A stretch of DNA of 64,000 bases from Rivibacter sp049446155 (GCF_049446155.1 NZ_JBMSEE010000012.1:86630-150629), one strand, 5' to 3'. Positions 8,410 through 17,811 are shown, numbered from the stretch's first letter. Notes: a model not told the origin generated them from the sequence alone. Numbers and translations are program-made.

Positions 8410-9203
8410 CATGTCGATTCGGCGTCCGGTCGCGGCAACACGGCGGCCGGGTCTTGCCTGAAATAGCGCGAGAGCAGGTCGTAGAGCGCTGGTGCTTCGT
8501 CGCGCAGCCCATGCGGGGCGACGAAGAACGCCTCGGCGGCGACCGGAAAGAACTCGTCCAGGCCTTCGCAGCCGTAGGGGTCGAGCACGGTGGCGCGCCC
8601 GGCATCGACCGCGCGCTCGAGCTGGCCAAGCGCCGCCTCCAGCACCTGCACCCAATGCCGCCGGTCGATCTCGCGCGGCAGCGGCGGAACGCCGTCGGGC
8701 TCGCCCTCGACCATGTCGAGCACGTGCATGAACTCGTGGATGACGACGTTGTACGCGCCTTCGGGGTGTTCGCCGGCGTGCGCCACGTCTTGCCACGACA
8801 GCATGACCGGGCCGCCTTGCATCGCCTCGCCGGCGAGCACCTCGTCGTACTCGTGCACGATGCCGGTCTCGTCTTGCACCGAGCGGCTCGCAACGACCTC
8901 GTCAGGATGCATCACGATGCCGACGAAGCCGTCATAGGCGCCGAGCCCGAGGTGCAGCACGGGCAGACAGGCCTGGGCAGCGACCGCGACGGCCATCGCA
9001 TCGTCGACCCGCAGCCCGCCTGCGCCATGGAACTGCTTGCGATCGAGGAACAGCGTCGCAAGGCGGCGCAGCGCCACGAGATCGCCGGCGTCGCGCAGGC
9101 CGATGAAGGGGTAGCGCTCGAGCGTCGCCTGCCAGATGTCGTCGGGGACCGGCCGCTCGGCCAGCGCGCGCGCATCGCGCCGTCGGCGCCACCAGGCGAA
9201 CAT
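8409..9203 (-). CDS. mtfA: MtfA-type zinc metallopeptidase (M90 family)
   Basis: A 264-residue cytoplasmic peptidase family protein. In E. coli MtfA binds the glucose-PTS regulator Mlc and has aminopeptidase activity. The zinc motif HEFMH lies in VIHEFMHVLDM, followed by a downstream Glu in the FFPVAAEAFF segment. I chose the ATG at 9203 because the sequence before it belongs to lpxH, and MFAWWRRRR is a typical family N-terminus. It begins 8 nt after the lpxH stop, so it is the last gene of a ppiA-ppiB-lpxH-mtfA run. Confidence 0.85.
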   Translation of the reverse strand: MFAWWRRRRDARALAERPVPDDIWQATLERYPFIGLRDAGDLVALRRLATLFLDRKQFHGAGGLRVDDAMAVAVAAQACLPVLHLGLGAYDGFVGIVMHPDEVVASRSVQDETGIVHEYDEVLAGEAMQGGPVMLSWQDVAHAGEHPEGAYNVVIHEFMHVLDMVEGEPDGVPPLPREIDRRHWVQVLEAALGQLERAVDAGRATVLDPYGCEGLDEFFPVAAEAFFVAPHGLRDEAPALYDLLSRYFRQDPAAVLPRPDAEST

Positions 9204-9211
9204 GCCGTGCC

Positions 9212-10021
9212 TCAGGAGCCCGTGGCCGGCGCGACGCGCTCGAAGCCGCGCTCCGACAGCCGCAGCACGCCGGCGCGCTGCGAACCCCGGTCGCACTCCC
9301 AGTCGGTCAGCACCATGCGCATGAAGCCGGGCGCGAGGACTTGGTCGCCGGGCCGGTGCGTGTGGCCGTGCACCATCACCGATGTGCCGGTCGCGCGCAT
9401 CCACTGCACGGCCGCGGCGGCGTCGACATCGGCCCACAGTTCCTCGCGCTGACCGGCCTGGTGGGCGCGGCTGGCTTCGCGCATGCGCTCGGCGATCGAG
9501 CGGCGTTCGGCCAGCGGGCGCGCGAGGAAGGCGTCGCGCCAAGCCTCGGTGCGCACCTCGGCGCGAAAGCGCTGGTAGGCCGTGTCTTCGAGGCACAGCG
9601 CGTCGCCGTGCGTGAGCAGCACTCGCTCGCCGAACGCCAGCAGCACGGTCGGGTCGGGCAGCGCAGTCATGCCGCAGGCGCCGAGCAACTCCGAGCCGAC
9701 CAGGAAGTCGCGGTTGCCGGCCATGAAGGCGATCCGACGGCGCGAGGCCGCCTCGTGCAGCGTCTCGACGATGCCGCGCTCGAACGCGCCGTCGCGGGCA
9801 TCGTCGCCGACCCAGGCCTCGAACAGGTCGCCGAGGATCATCACGGCGTCGGCGGACGTGTGCAGCAAATGGGCCTCGAATGCGGCGCAGGTCGCCGGTT
9901 GCGAGGCCTGCAGGTGCAGGTCGGAGATGAAATCGATGGCTCGCCACTGCGGCGGCGCACGAAATTCCTCGAAGCGAGGAAGCCGCGGCGCCGGACCGGC
10001 CGTGGCGGGCGATGTGCTCAT
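9212..10021 (-). CDS. lpxH: UDP-2,3-diacylglucosamine diphosphatase LpxH
   Basis: Hydrolyses UDP-2,3-diacylglucosamine to lipid X on the cytoplasmic face of the inner membrane, the fourth step of lipid A synthesis. All calcineurin-like metal motifs are present in order: DLHL, GDLFEAWVGDD, GNRD, HGD and HGHTH. The 269-residue form starts at the ATG at 10021; an in-frame TTG at 10033 would add four residues. The extra N-terminal 30 residues compared with E. coli are Pro/Ala rich. It follows ppiB by about 14 nt. With lpxO further along, this is the lipid A content of the window. Confidence 0.93.
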   Translation of the reverse strand: MSTSPATAGPAPRLPRFEEFRAPPQWRAIDFISDLHLQASQPATCAAFEAHLLHTSADAVMILGDLFEAWVGDDARDGAFERGIVETLHEAASRRRIAFMAGNRDFLVGSELLGACGMTALPDPTVLLAFGERVLLTHGDALCLEDTAYQRFRAEVRTEAWRDAFLARPLAERRSIAERMREASRAHQAGQREELWADVDAAAAVQWMRATGTSVMVHGHTHRPGDQVLAPGFMRMVLTDWECDRGSQRAGVLRLSERGFERVAPATGS

Positions 10022-10035
10022 CGATGCTGGCAAGC

Positions 10036-10536
10036 TCAGACCGCGACGGCCTTGTTGATCACGACGTTCTCCAGCGGCACGTCGTCATGGAAGCCGCTGC
10101 GGCCGGTCTTGACCTTCTCGATCGCGTCGACCACGTCCTGACCGGAGACGACCTTGCCGAACACCGCATAGCCCCAGCCGCTGGGCGATTCGGACGTGAA
10201 GTTCAGGAAGGCGTTGTCGGCGGCGTTGATGAAGAACTGCGCGGTCGCCGAATGCGGCGCGTTGGTGCGCGCCATCGCGACCGTGTACTTGTCGTTCTTC
10301 AGGCCGTTGGCGGCCTCGTTTGCGATCGGCGCCTGCGTGGGCTTTTGCTTCAGGCCCGGCTCGAAGCCGCCGCCTTGGATCATGAAGCCCTTGATCACGC
10401 GGTGGAACACGGTGCCGTCGTAATGGCCGCTGGCCACGTACGCGAGGAAGTTCTCGACCGTCTTGGGCGCCTTGGCCTCGTCGAGCTCGAGGGTGATCAC
10501 GCCTTGCGTGGTGTGCAGTTCGACCTTCTTCGTCAT
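10036..10536 (-). CDS. ppiB: Cytosolic peptidyl-prolyl cis-trans isomerase (cyclophilin)
   Basis: A 166-residue cyclophilin without a signal peptide. The catalytic pattern FHRVI...GFMIQGG, the MART segment and the SATAQFFIN motif are all present. It is paired head to tail with a secreted cyclophilin; only 1 nt separates the two coding regions, so this is a tandem duplication with different compartments. The canonical Trp of human CypA is replaced, as in bacterial PpiB. Confidence 0.93.
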   Translation of the reverse strand: MTKKVELHTTQGVITLELDEAKAPKTVENFLAYVASGHYDGTVFHRVIKGFMIQGGGFEPGLKQKPTQAPIANEAANGLKNDKYTVAMARTNAPHSATAQFFINAADNAFLNFTSESPSGWGYAVFGKVVSGQDVVDAIEKVKTGRSGFHDDVPLENVVINKAVAV

Positions 10537-10537
10537 G

Positions 10538-11155
10538 TCACTTCTCCAGGGTTGCCTTGTTGATCACGATCGGCTGCAGCGGCACGTTCTGGTGCATGCC
10601 CTTGTTGCCGGTGGCTGCGACGCGGATCTTGTCGACCACATCCATGCCGGCGACGACCTTGCCGAACACGGCGTAGCCGTTGCCGTCGCGCGCATTGGCT
10701 GCGTCGAGCCGCGCGTTGTCGACCACGTTGATGAAGAACTGCGAGGTCGCCGAATCGGGGTCCATCGTGCGCGCCATCGCAATCGTGCCGCGCAGGTTCG
10801 CGAGACCGTTGCGGCTTTCGAGCGGAATCGGTGCGCGCGTGGGTTTCTCGCTCATGTCGGCCTTCATCCCGCCGCCTTGGATCATGAAGCCGTCGATCAC
10901 GCGGTGGAAGATGGTGCCGTTGTAGTGCCCGGCCTTCACGTACTGCACGAAGTTGTCGACCGTCTTCGGCGCCTTGGCGCGGTCGAGCTCGACGACGATG
11001 TCGCCGGCCGTGGTGCTCAGCCGCACGCGCTCGGCGGTCGCGGGCTTGGCTTCGGCGGCCTTGGGCGCAGCGCTCGGCGTGGCCGCGAATGCGCTGCCGG
11101 CGGCAGCGAGCAGCCAGGCAGCTGCATGAAGCCAGGAACGACGCGAAACGGGCAT
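10538..11155 (-). CDS. ppiA: Periplasmic peptidyl-prolyl cis-trans isomerase (cyclophilin)
   Basis: A 205-residue cyclophilin with an N-terminal signal peptide: Arg-Arg, a hydrophobic core at residues 9-22, and a likely cleavage after Ala-Phe-Ala near residue 25. A short Ala/Pro/Lys linker precedes the catalytic domain. FHRVIDGFMIQGGG and SATSQFFIN are intact. An AAGGAGA Shine-Dalgarno 4-5 nt before the ATG at 11155 fixes the start. It heads the leftward run ppiA-ppiB-lpxH-mtfA and is divergent from cysS. The role is folding of periplasmic proteins. Confidence 0.92.
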   Translation of the reverse strand: MPVSRRSWLHAAAWLLAAAGSAFAATPSAAPKAAEAKPATAERVRLSTTAGDIVVELDRAKAPKTVDNFVQYVKAGHYNGTIFHRVIDGFMIQGGGMKADMSEKPTRAPIPLESRNGLANLRGTIAMARTMDPDSATSQFFINVVDNARLDAANARDGNGYAVFGKVVAGMDVVDKIRVAATGNKGMHQNVPLQPIVINKATLEK

Positions 11156-11291
11156 GGGTTCTCCTTGTTCGGGACGAGCCGCTATTGTCCACCGCCGCGT
11201 CCCCGGGGCGCGGGGAAGGGCCGTCGCGGCCGAGGCCGGTGGCTATACTGCATCGCTTCGATCGTCGGCCGTGCCCTGAGGCACCTCACAG

Positions 11292-12668
11292 ATGAGCCTG
11301 CGCATCCACAACACGCTCACCCGCAGCACCGAAGCCTTCACTCCGCTCGAGCCCGGCCATGTCCGCATGTACGTCTGCGGCATGACCATCTATGACCTGT
11401 GCCACGTGGGTCATGCGCGGATGATGATGGCCTTCGACGTGGTGCAGCGCTGGCTCAAGGTGAGCGGCTATCGCGTCACCTACGTGCGCAACATCACCGA
11501 CATCGACGACAAGATCATCCGTCGCGCGCTGGAGCGCGGCATCTCGATTCGCGAACTGACCGACGAGATGATCGCCGCGATGCACCGCGACATCGGCGCG
11601 CTGGGCATCGAGCGTCCCACGCACGAGCCGCGCGCGACCGAGTACGTCGGGCAGATGGTCGGCCTGATCGAGGCGCTGGAGCGAAAGGGCCTGGCCTACC
11701 GGGTGCCGGATGGCGACGTCAACTTCGCCGTGCGGCGGTTCCCGGGCTACGGCAAGCTGTCTGGCAAGTCGCTCGACCAGCTGCGCGCCGGCGAGCGCGT
11801 CGCGGTGCTCGGCGACAAGGAAGACCCGCTGGACTTCGTGCTCTGGAAGGCGGCCAAGCCCTCCGAGCCCGAGGATGCCAAGTACCCGGCGCCGTTCGGC
11901 CCCGGCCGCCCTGGCTGGCACATTGAATGCTCGGCGATGTCGCAGGCCCTGCTGGGCGAGACCTTCGACATCCACGGCGGCGGCATGGACCTTCAGTTCC
12001 CGCACCACGAGAACGAGATCGCACAAAGCGAGGGCGCGAACGGTAAGCCCTTCGTGCGCTACTGGCTGCACAACGGCTTTCTCAACGTCGACAACGAGAA
12101 GATGTCCAAGTCGCTGGGCAACTTCTTCACGATCCGCGACGTGCTCAAGAGCTACGACGGCGAGACGGTGCGCTTCTTCATGCTGCGTGCGCATTACCGC
12201 AGCCCGTTCAACTACAGCGATGCAGGGCTCGACGACGCGAAGGCCGCGCTCACGCGCCTGTACACCGCGCTCGACGCCGTGCCGGCCGAAGACATCGGCG
12301 CGCTCGACTGGAGCGAGCCCCACGCCGCGCGCTTCAAGGCGGCGATGGACGACGACTTCAACACGCCGATCGCCGTGTCGGTGCTGTTCGAGCTGGCGAA
12401 CGAGGCCAACCGCACGCGTTCCGCGCGCACCGCAGGTCTGCTGAAAGCTCTGGCCGGCACGCTGGGCTTGCTGCAGCAGCCGCCCGCGAACTATCTTCAA
12501 GGCGGTGTCGCGGGCGACGACGCCGCCATCCTCGAACGCATTGCCGCGCGCGCGGCCGCCAAGGCTGCGAAGAACTTCGCCGAGGCCGACCGTATTCGCG
12601 CCGAACTCGCTGCGCAAGGCATCGTGCTCAAGGACTCGCCCCAGGGAACCACCTGGGTGCGCGGCTGA
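11292..12668 (+). CDS. cysS: Cysteinyl-tRNA synthetase
   Basis: A 458-residue class I synthetase that charges tRNA-Cys. The zinc-binding Cys in VCGMTIYD, the HIGH-like motif HVGHAR and the KMSKSLGNF loop are all visible; length matches E. coli CysS (461). A TATACT -10 candidate lies at 11244-11249 in the divergent gap with ppiA. It is followed 43 nt later by a glycosylase gene with no clear terminator between them. Confidence 0.97.
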   Translation: MSLRIHNTLTRSTEAFTPLEPGHVRMYVCGMTIYDLCHVGHARMMMAFDVVQRWLKVSGYRVTYVRNITDIDDKIIRRALERGISIRELTDEMIAAMHRDIGALGIERPTHEPRATEYVGQMVGLIEALERKGLAYRVPDGDVNFAVRRFPGYGKLSGKSLDQLRAGERVAVLGDKEDPLDFVLWKAAKPSEPEDAKYPAPFGPGRPGWHIECSAMSQALLGETFDIHGGGMDLQFPHHENEIAQSEGANGKPFVRYWLHNGFLNVDNEKMSKSLGNFFTIRDVLKSYDGETVRFFMLRAHYRSPFNYSDAGLDDAKAALTRLYTALDAVPAEDIGALDWSEPHAARFKAAMDDDFNTPIAVSVLFELANEANRTRSARTAGLLKALAGTLGLLQQPPANYLQGGVAGDDAAILERIAARAAAKAAKNFAEADRIRAELAAQGIVLKDSPQGTTWVRG

Positions 12669-12711
12669 GCCTCGTCCGCGTCGTTCGCTTCTTCGAGCAC
12701 AGACGTCCTCC

Positions 12712-13356
12712 ATGTCGCCGCGCGCTGTTGCCCTGGTCACGCCCGATTATTGGGACGAGGCCTGCAAGCACCTGTCGCGCCGCGATCGCGTCATGCGCAA
12801 GCTGATTCCGCAGTTCGGCGAGGCCCGACTGCAAAGCCGCGGCGACGCGTTCACCACGCTGGCGCGCTCCATCGTGGGGCAGCAGATCTCGGTGAAGGCC
12901 GCGCAGTCGGTGTGGGAGCGCTTCGCGGCCCTGTTGCCGGCACGCATCGCGCCGCTCGCGGTGCTCGAGCTGGATCCGACGTCGATGCGCTCGGTGGGCC
13001 TGTCGGCGCGCAAGGTAGACTATCTGCTGGATCTGGCCCGTCACTTCGAAGACGGCACGGTGCATGTCAAGCGCTGGGCCGACATGGACGACGAGGCCAT
13101 CATCGAGGAGCTGGTCGCGATCCGCGGCATCGGCCGCTGGACAGCCGAGATGTTCCTGATCTTCCACCTGATGCGGCCCAACGTGCTGCCGCTCGACGAC
13201 CTCGGACTGCTCAAGGGCATCAGCGTCAATTACTTCAGCGGCGAGCCGGTCTCGCGCGTCGAGGCGCGCGAAGTCGGCGATGCCTGGTCGCCGTACCGAT
13301 CGGTGGCCACCTGGTACCTCTGGCGCAGCCTTGACCCGCTGCCCGTGGACTACTGA
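12712..13356 (+). CDS. DNA-3-methyladenine glycosylase (HhH-GPD family)
   Basis: A 214-residue base-excision repair glycosylase of the AlkA/Mag1 type. The helix-hairpin-helix VAIRGIGRWTAEMFLIF (about residues 138-154) is followed by the catalytic Asp in LPLDDLGLL. The SIVGQQISVKAA motif near residue 50 is the usual N-terminal signature. There is no Ada-like N-terminal domain, so this is the compact Mag1-like form. The start at 12712 was preferred over upstream in-frame codons because those overlap the cysS coding region. Specificity (3-methyladenine versus a wider range) cannot be told from sequence. Confidence 0.88.
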   Translation: MSPRAVALVTPDYWDEACKHLSRRDRVMRKLIPQFGEARLQSRGDAFTTLARSIVGQQISVKAAQSVWERFAALLPARIAPLAVLELDPTSMRSVGLSARKVDYLLDLARHFEDGTVHVKRWADMDDEAIIEELVAIRGIGRWTAEMFLIFHLMRPNVLPLDDLGLLKGISVNYFSGEPVSRVEAREVGDAWSPYRSVATWYLWRSLDPLPVDY

Positions 13357-13413
13357 CAATGCGCCGCTGCCGGCCAAAGCGGCCGGCGCGCGACGAGAAA
13401 GGACCTTCTTCGG

Positions 13414-14391
13414 ATGAATGCCGTGAAGAAGCACTTCCTGGAGTTCGAGCAACCCATCGCCGAACTCGAGACCAAGATCGACGAGCTGCGCTACGTGCAA
13501 AGCGAGTCGGCAGTCGACATCTCCGAGGAGATCGATCGCCTGTCCAAGAAGAGCCAGCAGCTCACCAAGGACATCTACTCGAGCCTCTCGCCCTGGCAGG
13601 TGACGCAGATCGCGCGCCATCCGCAGCGGCCCTACACGCTCGACTACGTCAACGAGATCTTCACCGACTTCCACGAGCTGCACGGCGACCGCGCCTTCGC
13701 GGACGACCAGAGCATCGTCGGCGGCCTGGCTCGCTTCAACGGCCAGGCCTGCATGGTGATCGGCCACCAGAAGGGGCGCGACACCAAGGAGCGCGCGCTG
13801 CGCAACTTCGGCATGAGCCGCCCCGAGGGCTACCGCAAGGCGCTGCGCCTGATGCGCCTGGCGCAGAAGTTCGGCCTGCCGGTGTTCACTTTCGTCGACA
13901 CGCCGGGGGCCTATCCCGGCATCGGCGCCGAGGAGCGCGGCCAGTCGGAGGCGATCGGCCACAACATCTTCGAGATGGCGCAGCTCGAGGTGCCGATCAT
14001 CACCACGATCATCGGCGAGGGCGGCTCCGGCGGCGCACTGGCGATCGGCGTGGGCGACCAGGTGCTGATGCTGCAGTACTCGGTCTATTCGGTGATCTCG
14101 CCCGAAGGCTGCGCGTCCATCCTCTGGAAGACCTCCGAGCGCGCCAGCGAGGCGGCCGAGGCCATGGGCATCACCGCGCACCGACTCAAGGCGCTGGGCC
14201 TGATCGACAAGATCGTCAACGAGCCGGTCGGCGGCGCGCATCGCGACCCGAAGCAGATGGCCGCCTACCTCAAGCGCGCGCTCAACGACGCGTTGCGCCA
14301 GGTGTCGGACCTCAAGCCGGCCGAGCTGCTCAAGCAGCGCTACGAGCGGCTCAAGAGCTACGGCCGCTTCTCCGACACCAAGGAGCGCTAA
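13414..14391 (+). CDS. accA: Acetyl-CoA carboxylase carboxyltransferase subunit alpha
   Basis: A 325-residue alpha subunit of the carboxyltransferase that makes malonyl-CoA for fatty acid synthesis; it partners with AccD, which is not in the window. The family N-terminal coiled segment (FLEFEQPIAELETKID) and the FTFVDTPGAYPGIGAEERGQ and GEGGSGGALAIG motifs are intact. The leader has AGAAAGGACC 10 nt upstream of the ATG. It is 6 nt from tilS and probably co-transcribed with it, the usual accA-tilS order in this order of bacteria. Confidence 0.97.
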   Translation: MNAVKKHFLEFEQPIAELETKIDELRYVQSESAVDISEEIDRLSKKSQQLTKDIYSSLSPWQVTQIARHPQRPYTLDYVNEIFTDFHELHGDRAFADDQSIVGGLARFNGQACMVIGHQKGRDTKERALRNFGMSRPEGYRKALRLMRLAQKFGLPVFTFVDTPGAYPGIGAEERGQSEAIGHNIFEMAQLEVPIITTIIGEGGSGGALAIGVGDQVLMLQYSVYSVISPEGCASILWKTSERASEAAEAMGITAHRLKALGLIDKIVNEPVGGAHRDPKQMAAYLKRALNDALRQVSDLKPAELLKQRYERLKSYGRFSDTKER

Positions 14392-14397
14392 GCGCCG

Positions 14398-15708
14398 ATG
14401 GCGACGCCCGCCGTCGCCGTGGCCTACAGCGGTGGGCGCGACTCGACCGCGCTGCTGCACGCCACACTGCTCGCCGCGCGCGAGCTGGGCACAGTGGTGC
14501 ATGCGTTGCACGTCCATCACGGCCTGCAGGCCCGGTCCGACGACTGGGCGGCGGCCTGCGAGGCTCAGTGCGTGCGCTGGGCGCGCCGCGGCCTGCCGGT
14601 GGTCTTCCATCTCGAGCGGCTCGCGCTGAAGCCGCGGCGCGGCGAGAGCATCGAAGCACTCGCGCGCGAAGCGCGCTACGCGGCCCTCGAGCGCATGGCG
14701 CGTGGCGCGGGCTGCCGGCTCGTGCTGCTGGCGCAGCATCGCCGCGACCAGGCCGAAACCTTCCTGCTGCAAGCGCTGCGCGGCGCCGGCGTGGCCGGAC
14801 TGGCGGGGATGCCGCATTCGTTCGAACGTAGCGGAATCACCTGGGTGCGTCCCTGGCTCGACCGACCGCGCGAAGCCGTCGAGGCCTACGTCCGCCGGCA
14901 CCGGCTGCGCTTCATCGACGACGACAGCAATGCCGATGCGCGGTTTGCGCGCAACCGCTTGCGACTGAAGGTGTGGCCGCACCTGCTGGACGCGTTTCCC
15001 GATGCCGAATCGACGTTGTTCGATGCTGCCCGCTGGGCCGGGCATGCTGCGGCGCTGGCCGACGACGTCGCGCGCGTCGATCTGGCCGCATGCATGGTCG
15101 GGTCCGGCGAACTCGACGTGGCGGCCTGGTCGGCGCTGACGCCGGCGCGCGGGCGCAACGCCTTGCGCGCCTGGCTGCGCGAGCGCACCGGCCGTGCCCC
15201 CACCGCCGCCCTGGTCGAGCAGCTGTGCAGGCAGCTGCCGGACGCGCGCGGTACGGCCAGCTGGACCGTCGATGCCGCTATGCGCGTGGAGCGCTATCGC
15301 GGCCGCCTTCGCGTCGTGGCGCCGCGCGCGGTCGTCGGCGAGCGGGAATCCCGCCTCTCGGTCGTGCGGGCCGGACGCCATGCCTTGCCGGGTTGGGGCG
15401 GAACGTTGGTCGCGACGCGGGTGCGCGAGGGCGGGCTGCCGCGTGCCTCACTGGTCGACCTGGAACTGCGCGAACGCGTGGGCGGCGAGCGCTTCCAGCT
15501 CGGGCCGCACCGCCCCGCGCGCAGCCTCAAGAAGCAGTTCCAGTCGGTCGGTGTGGCCGCCAGCGAACGCGATGCGCCGCTCGTCTTCAGCGCCGACGGT
15601 CGACTGCTCTTCGTACCCGGCCTTGGCGCCGATGCGCGCGCGCTTGCCGCGCCCGGCGAGCCGCAGTTCGCCCTGATGTGGATTGCCGGCGACCGGGCCG
15701 ACAGCTAG
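14398..15708 (+). CDS. tilS: tRNA(Ile)-lysidine synthetase
   Basis: Modifies C34 of tRNA-Ile(CAU) to lysidine, changing its codon from AUG to AUA. The 436-residue protein has the PP-loop SGGRDS at residues 11-16, the LLAQHRRDQAETFLLQALRG motif near residue 110, and a weakly conserved C-terminal tRNA-binding domain. The gene is essential in most bacteria. It starts 6 nt after accA. The usual aspartate in SGGxDS is retained. Confidence 0.92.
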   Translation: MATPAVAVAYSGGRDSTALLHATLLAARELGTVVHALHVHHGLQARSDDWAAACEAQCVRWARRGLPVVFHLERLALKPRRGESIEALAREARYAALERMARGAGCRLVLLAQHRRDQAETFLLQALRGAGVAGLAGMPHSFERSGITWVRPWLDRPREAVEAYVRRHRLRFIDDDSNADARFARNRLRLKVWPHLLDAFPDAESTLFDAARWAGHAAALADDVARVDLAACMVGSGELDVAAWSALTPARGRNALRAWLRERTGRAPTAALVEQLCRQLPDARGTASWTVDAAMRVERYRGRLRVVAPRAVVGERESRLSVVRAGRHALPGWGGTLVATRVREGGLPRASLVDLELRERVGGERFQLGPHRPARSLKKQFQSVGVAASERDAPLVFSADGRLLFVPGLGADARALAAPGEPQFALMWIAGDRADS

Positions 15709-15784
15709 CGGTCAGTCGCCCCCGTAAAATCCCGGGTTCACGCGCGCGTGGCCGGCCGCGTTCAAAGCAACCAGGCCGATTCCG

Positions 15785-17059
15785 ATGGCATTGATCGTTC
15801 ACAAGTACGGCGGCACGTCGATGGGCTCGACCGAGCGCATCCGCAACGTCGCCAAGCGCGTCGCCAAATGGGTGCGCGCAGGCCACCAGCTGGTGGTCGT
15901 GCCCTCCGCGATGAGCGGCGAGACCAACCGCCTGCTCGGCCTCGCGAAAGAGCTTGCGCCGTCAACGCAGACCGCCGATTACGCGCGCGAGCTGGACATG
16001 ATCGCCTCGACCGGCGAGCAGGTCTCGGTCGGCCTGCTGTCGATCGCGCTGATGGCCGAGGGCATGGAGTCGGTCAGCTATACCGGCTGGCAGGTGCCGA
16101 TCCGCACCGACAGCTCGTTCACCAAGGCGCGCATCCAGAGCATTGACGATCAGCGCGTGCGCGCCGACCTGGAAAGCGGCAAGGTGGTCATCATCACCGG
16201 CTTCCAGGGCGTGGACGACGAGGGCAACATCACGACGCTCGGCCGCGGCGGCTCGGACACGTCGGCGGTCGCGGTGGCCGCGGCCATGAAGGCTGCCGAG
16301 TGCCTGATCTACACCGACGTCGATGGCGTCTACACCACCGATCCGCGCATCGTTCCGGAAGCGCGCCGCCTGCGCACCGTGAGCTTCGAGGAAATGCTGG
16401 AGATGGCCAGCCTCGGGTCCAAGGTGCTGCAGATCCGCTCGGTCGAGTTCGCCGGCAAGTACCGCGTGCCGCTGCGCGTGCTGTCGAGCTTCACGCCCTG
16501 GGACATTCCGCTCGACGAAGAGGCCAAGTCGGGCACGCTGATCACTTTCGAGGAAGACGAGAACATGGAACAAGCCATCGTGTCGGGCATCGCGTTCAAC
16601 CGCGACGAGGCCAAGATCACCGTGATGGGCGTGCCCGACAAGCCGGGCATCGCGTTCCAGATCCTGGGCCCGGTCGCCGATGCCAACATCGACGTCGACG
16701 TCATCATCCAGAACGTCTCGCACGACGGGAAGACCGACTTCTCGTTCACGGTGCACCGCAACGACTACCCGCGCGCGCTCGAACTGCTCAAGACGCAGGT
16801 CGCACCGGCCACCGGCGCGACCGAGGTGCTCGGCGACCCCAAGATCTGCAAGGTCTCGATCGTCGGCATTGGCATGCGCTCGCACGTGGGCATTGCCAGC
16901 AAGATGTTCCGCTCGCTGAGCGAGGAGGGCATCAACATCCAGATGATCACCACCAGCGAGATCAAGACCTCGGTCGTGATCGACGAGAAGTACATGGAGC
17001 TCGCGGTGCGCGCGCTTCACAAGGCTTTTGATCTGGATCAGCCCGCGGCTGCGGCATAA
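15785..17059 (+). CDS. lysC: Aspartate kinase
   Basis: First step of the aspartate pathway (lysine, threonine, methionine, diaminopimelate). The 424-residue monofunctional enzyme has the kinase motif KYGGTS at residues 7-12, GRGGSDTSA near 155, and two ACT domains in the last 150 residues that would bind lysine and threonine as feedback inhibitors. An internal beta-subunit start, as in Bacillus or Corynebacterium type enzymes, is possible but not shown. TAAAAT at 15725-15730 is a candidate -10. It ends 14 nt before a tRNA-Ser gene. Confidence 0.96.
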   Translation: MALIVHKYGGTSMGSTERIRNVAKRVAKWVRAGHQLVVVPSAMSGETNRLLGLAKELAPSTQTADYARELDMIASTGEQVSVGLLSIALMAEGMESVSYTGWQVPIRTDSSFTKARIQSIDDQRVRADLESGKVVIITGFQGVDDEGNITTLGRGGSDTSAVAVAAAMKAAECLIYTDVDGVYTTDPRIVPEARRLRTVSFEEMLEMASLGSKVLQIRSVEFAGKYRVPLRVLSSFTPWDIPLDEEAKSGTLITFEEDENMEQAIVSGIAFNRDEAKITVMGVPDKPGIAFQILGPVADANIDVDVIIQNVSHDGKTDFSFTVHRNDYPRALELLKTQVAPATGATEVLGDPKICKVSIVGIGMRSHVGIASKMFRSLSEEGINIQMITTSEIKTSVVIDEKYMELAVRALHKAFDLDQPAAAA

Positions 17060-17073
17060 TCGCGCCCTGGCCT

Positions 17074-17167
17074 GGAGTCGTGACCGAGAGGCCGAAGGTG
17101 CTCCCCTGCTAAGGGAGTATGCGCGCTAAAACGTGCATCGAGGGTTCGAATCCCTCCGACTCCGCCA
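17074..17167 (+). tRNA. tRNA-Ser(GCT)
   Basis: A 94-nt type II tRNA with long variable arm. Acceptor GGAGTCG (17074-17080) pairs with CGACTCC (17157-17163), discriminator G, encoded CCA at 17165-17167. The anticodon stem CTCCC/GGGAG encloses loop CTGCTAA with anticodon GCT at 17108-17110, reading AGC/AGU. The T loop GTTCGAAT is standard. It lies 14 nt after lysC. Confidence 0.97.
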
Positions 17168-17177
17168 CCCGTTTCGC

Positions 17178-17201
17178 AAGGCCCGCCATCGGCGGGCCTT
17201 T
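17178..17201 (+). terminator. Hairpin terminator after tRNA-Ser
   Basis: A 10-bp stem AAGGCCCGCC/GGCGGGCCTT (17178-17187 with 17191-17200) with a 3-nt loop and only two T residues after the stem. It begins 11 nt after the tRNA CCA end. Confidence 0.7.
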
Positions 17202-17264
17202 GCTATTGGGGCATCGGTACGGTGGGGCCACGGCTAGACTGGGCCTTGTTCGTGGAGGCCGACC

Positions 17265-17759
17265 ATGCCGCATCGCCGCTCATTCCTTCATGCATCGGGC
17301 GCGTGGGTCGCTGCCATGCTTTCGGGTTGTGCCGCGCTGAGCGGCCGCGATCCCGTGCAGGTGCAAGTGGCTGGCATTGAACCGTTGGCCGGAGAGGGCC
17401 TCGAGCTTCGCTTCCTGGTCAAGCTCAGGATCCAGAACCCCAACGACGCGCCGATCGCCTATGACGGTGTCTTCGTCGACCTTGCCGTCAATGGTTCGAG
17501 CTTCGCCACCGGTGTCAGCGATGCGGCGGGCAGCGTGCCGCGCTTCGGCGAGGCCGTGCTGCAGGTTCCGGTGACGGCATCGGCACTGCGACTCGTGCGC
17601 CAGGCCATCGAGATGGCTGGACCGGTCGAGCACGGCAGGGTCGAGTACCAGCTGCGCGGCAAGCTGAGCGGTCCGGCGTTCATTGCCCTGCGCTTCGAGT
17701 CGCACGGGCGGCTCGAGCTGCCAGGCCTGGCAGGAATTGCCGCGCAGCCCGCGCGTTGA
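17265..17759 (+). CDS. LEA type 2 (WHy-domain) lipoprotein
   Basis: A 164-residue predicted lipoprotein. The signal peptide ends in a lipobox Leu-Ser-Gly-Cys with the lipidated Cys at residue 21. Residues about 30-150 form an immunoglobulin-like LEA_2/WHy domain with the family's L-x-x-x-IQNPND motif and a Pro-Ile-Ala-Tyr-Asp-Gly stretch. The domain is linked to desiccation or stress tolerance, but its bacterial role is not settled. It is monocistronic, between the tRNA-Ser terminator and the split tRNA-Gly. Confidence 0.75.
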   Translation: MPHRRSFLHASGAWVAAMLSGCAALSGRDPVQVQVAGIEPLAGEGLELRFLVKLRIQNPNDAPIAYDGVFVDLAVNGSSFATGVSDAAGSVPRFGEAVLQVPVTASALRLVRQAIEMAGPVEHGRVEYQLRGKLSGPAFIALRFESHGRLELPGLAGIAAQPAR

Positions 17760-17811
17760 TACGGGCCCTGGCCCATTCGCGCGATCGCTTCGCGTAAACT
17801 CCGGCGCCAGC

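Noticed and set aside
13359..14831. A 490-codon frame covering accA and tilS in another phase
   Set aside because: Arg/Ala/Gly-rich shadow of two conserved genes with no independent motif.
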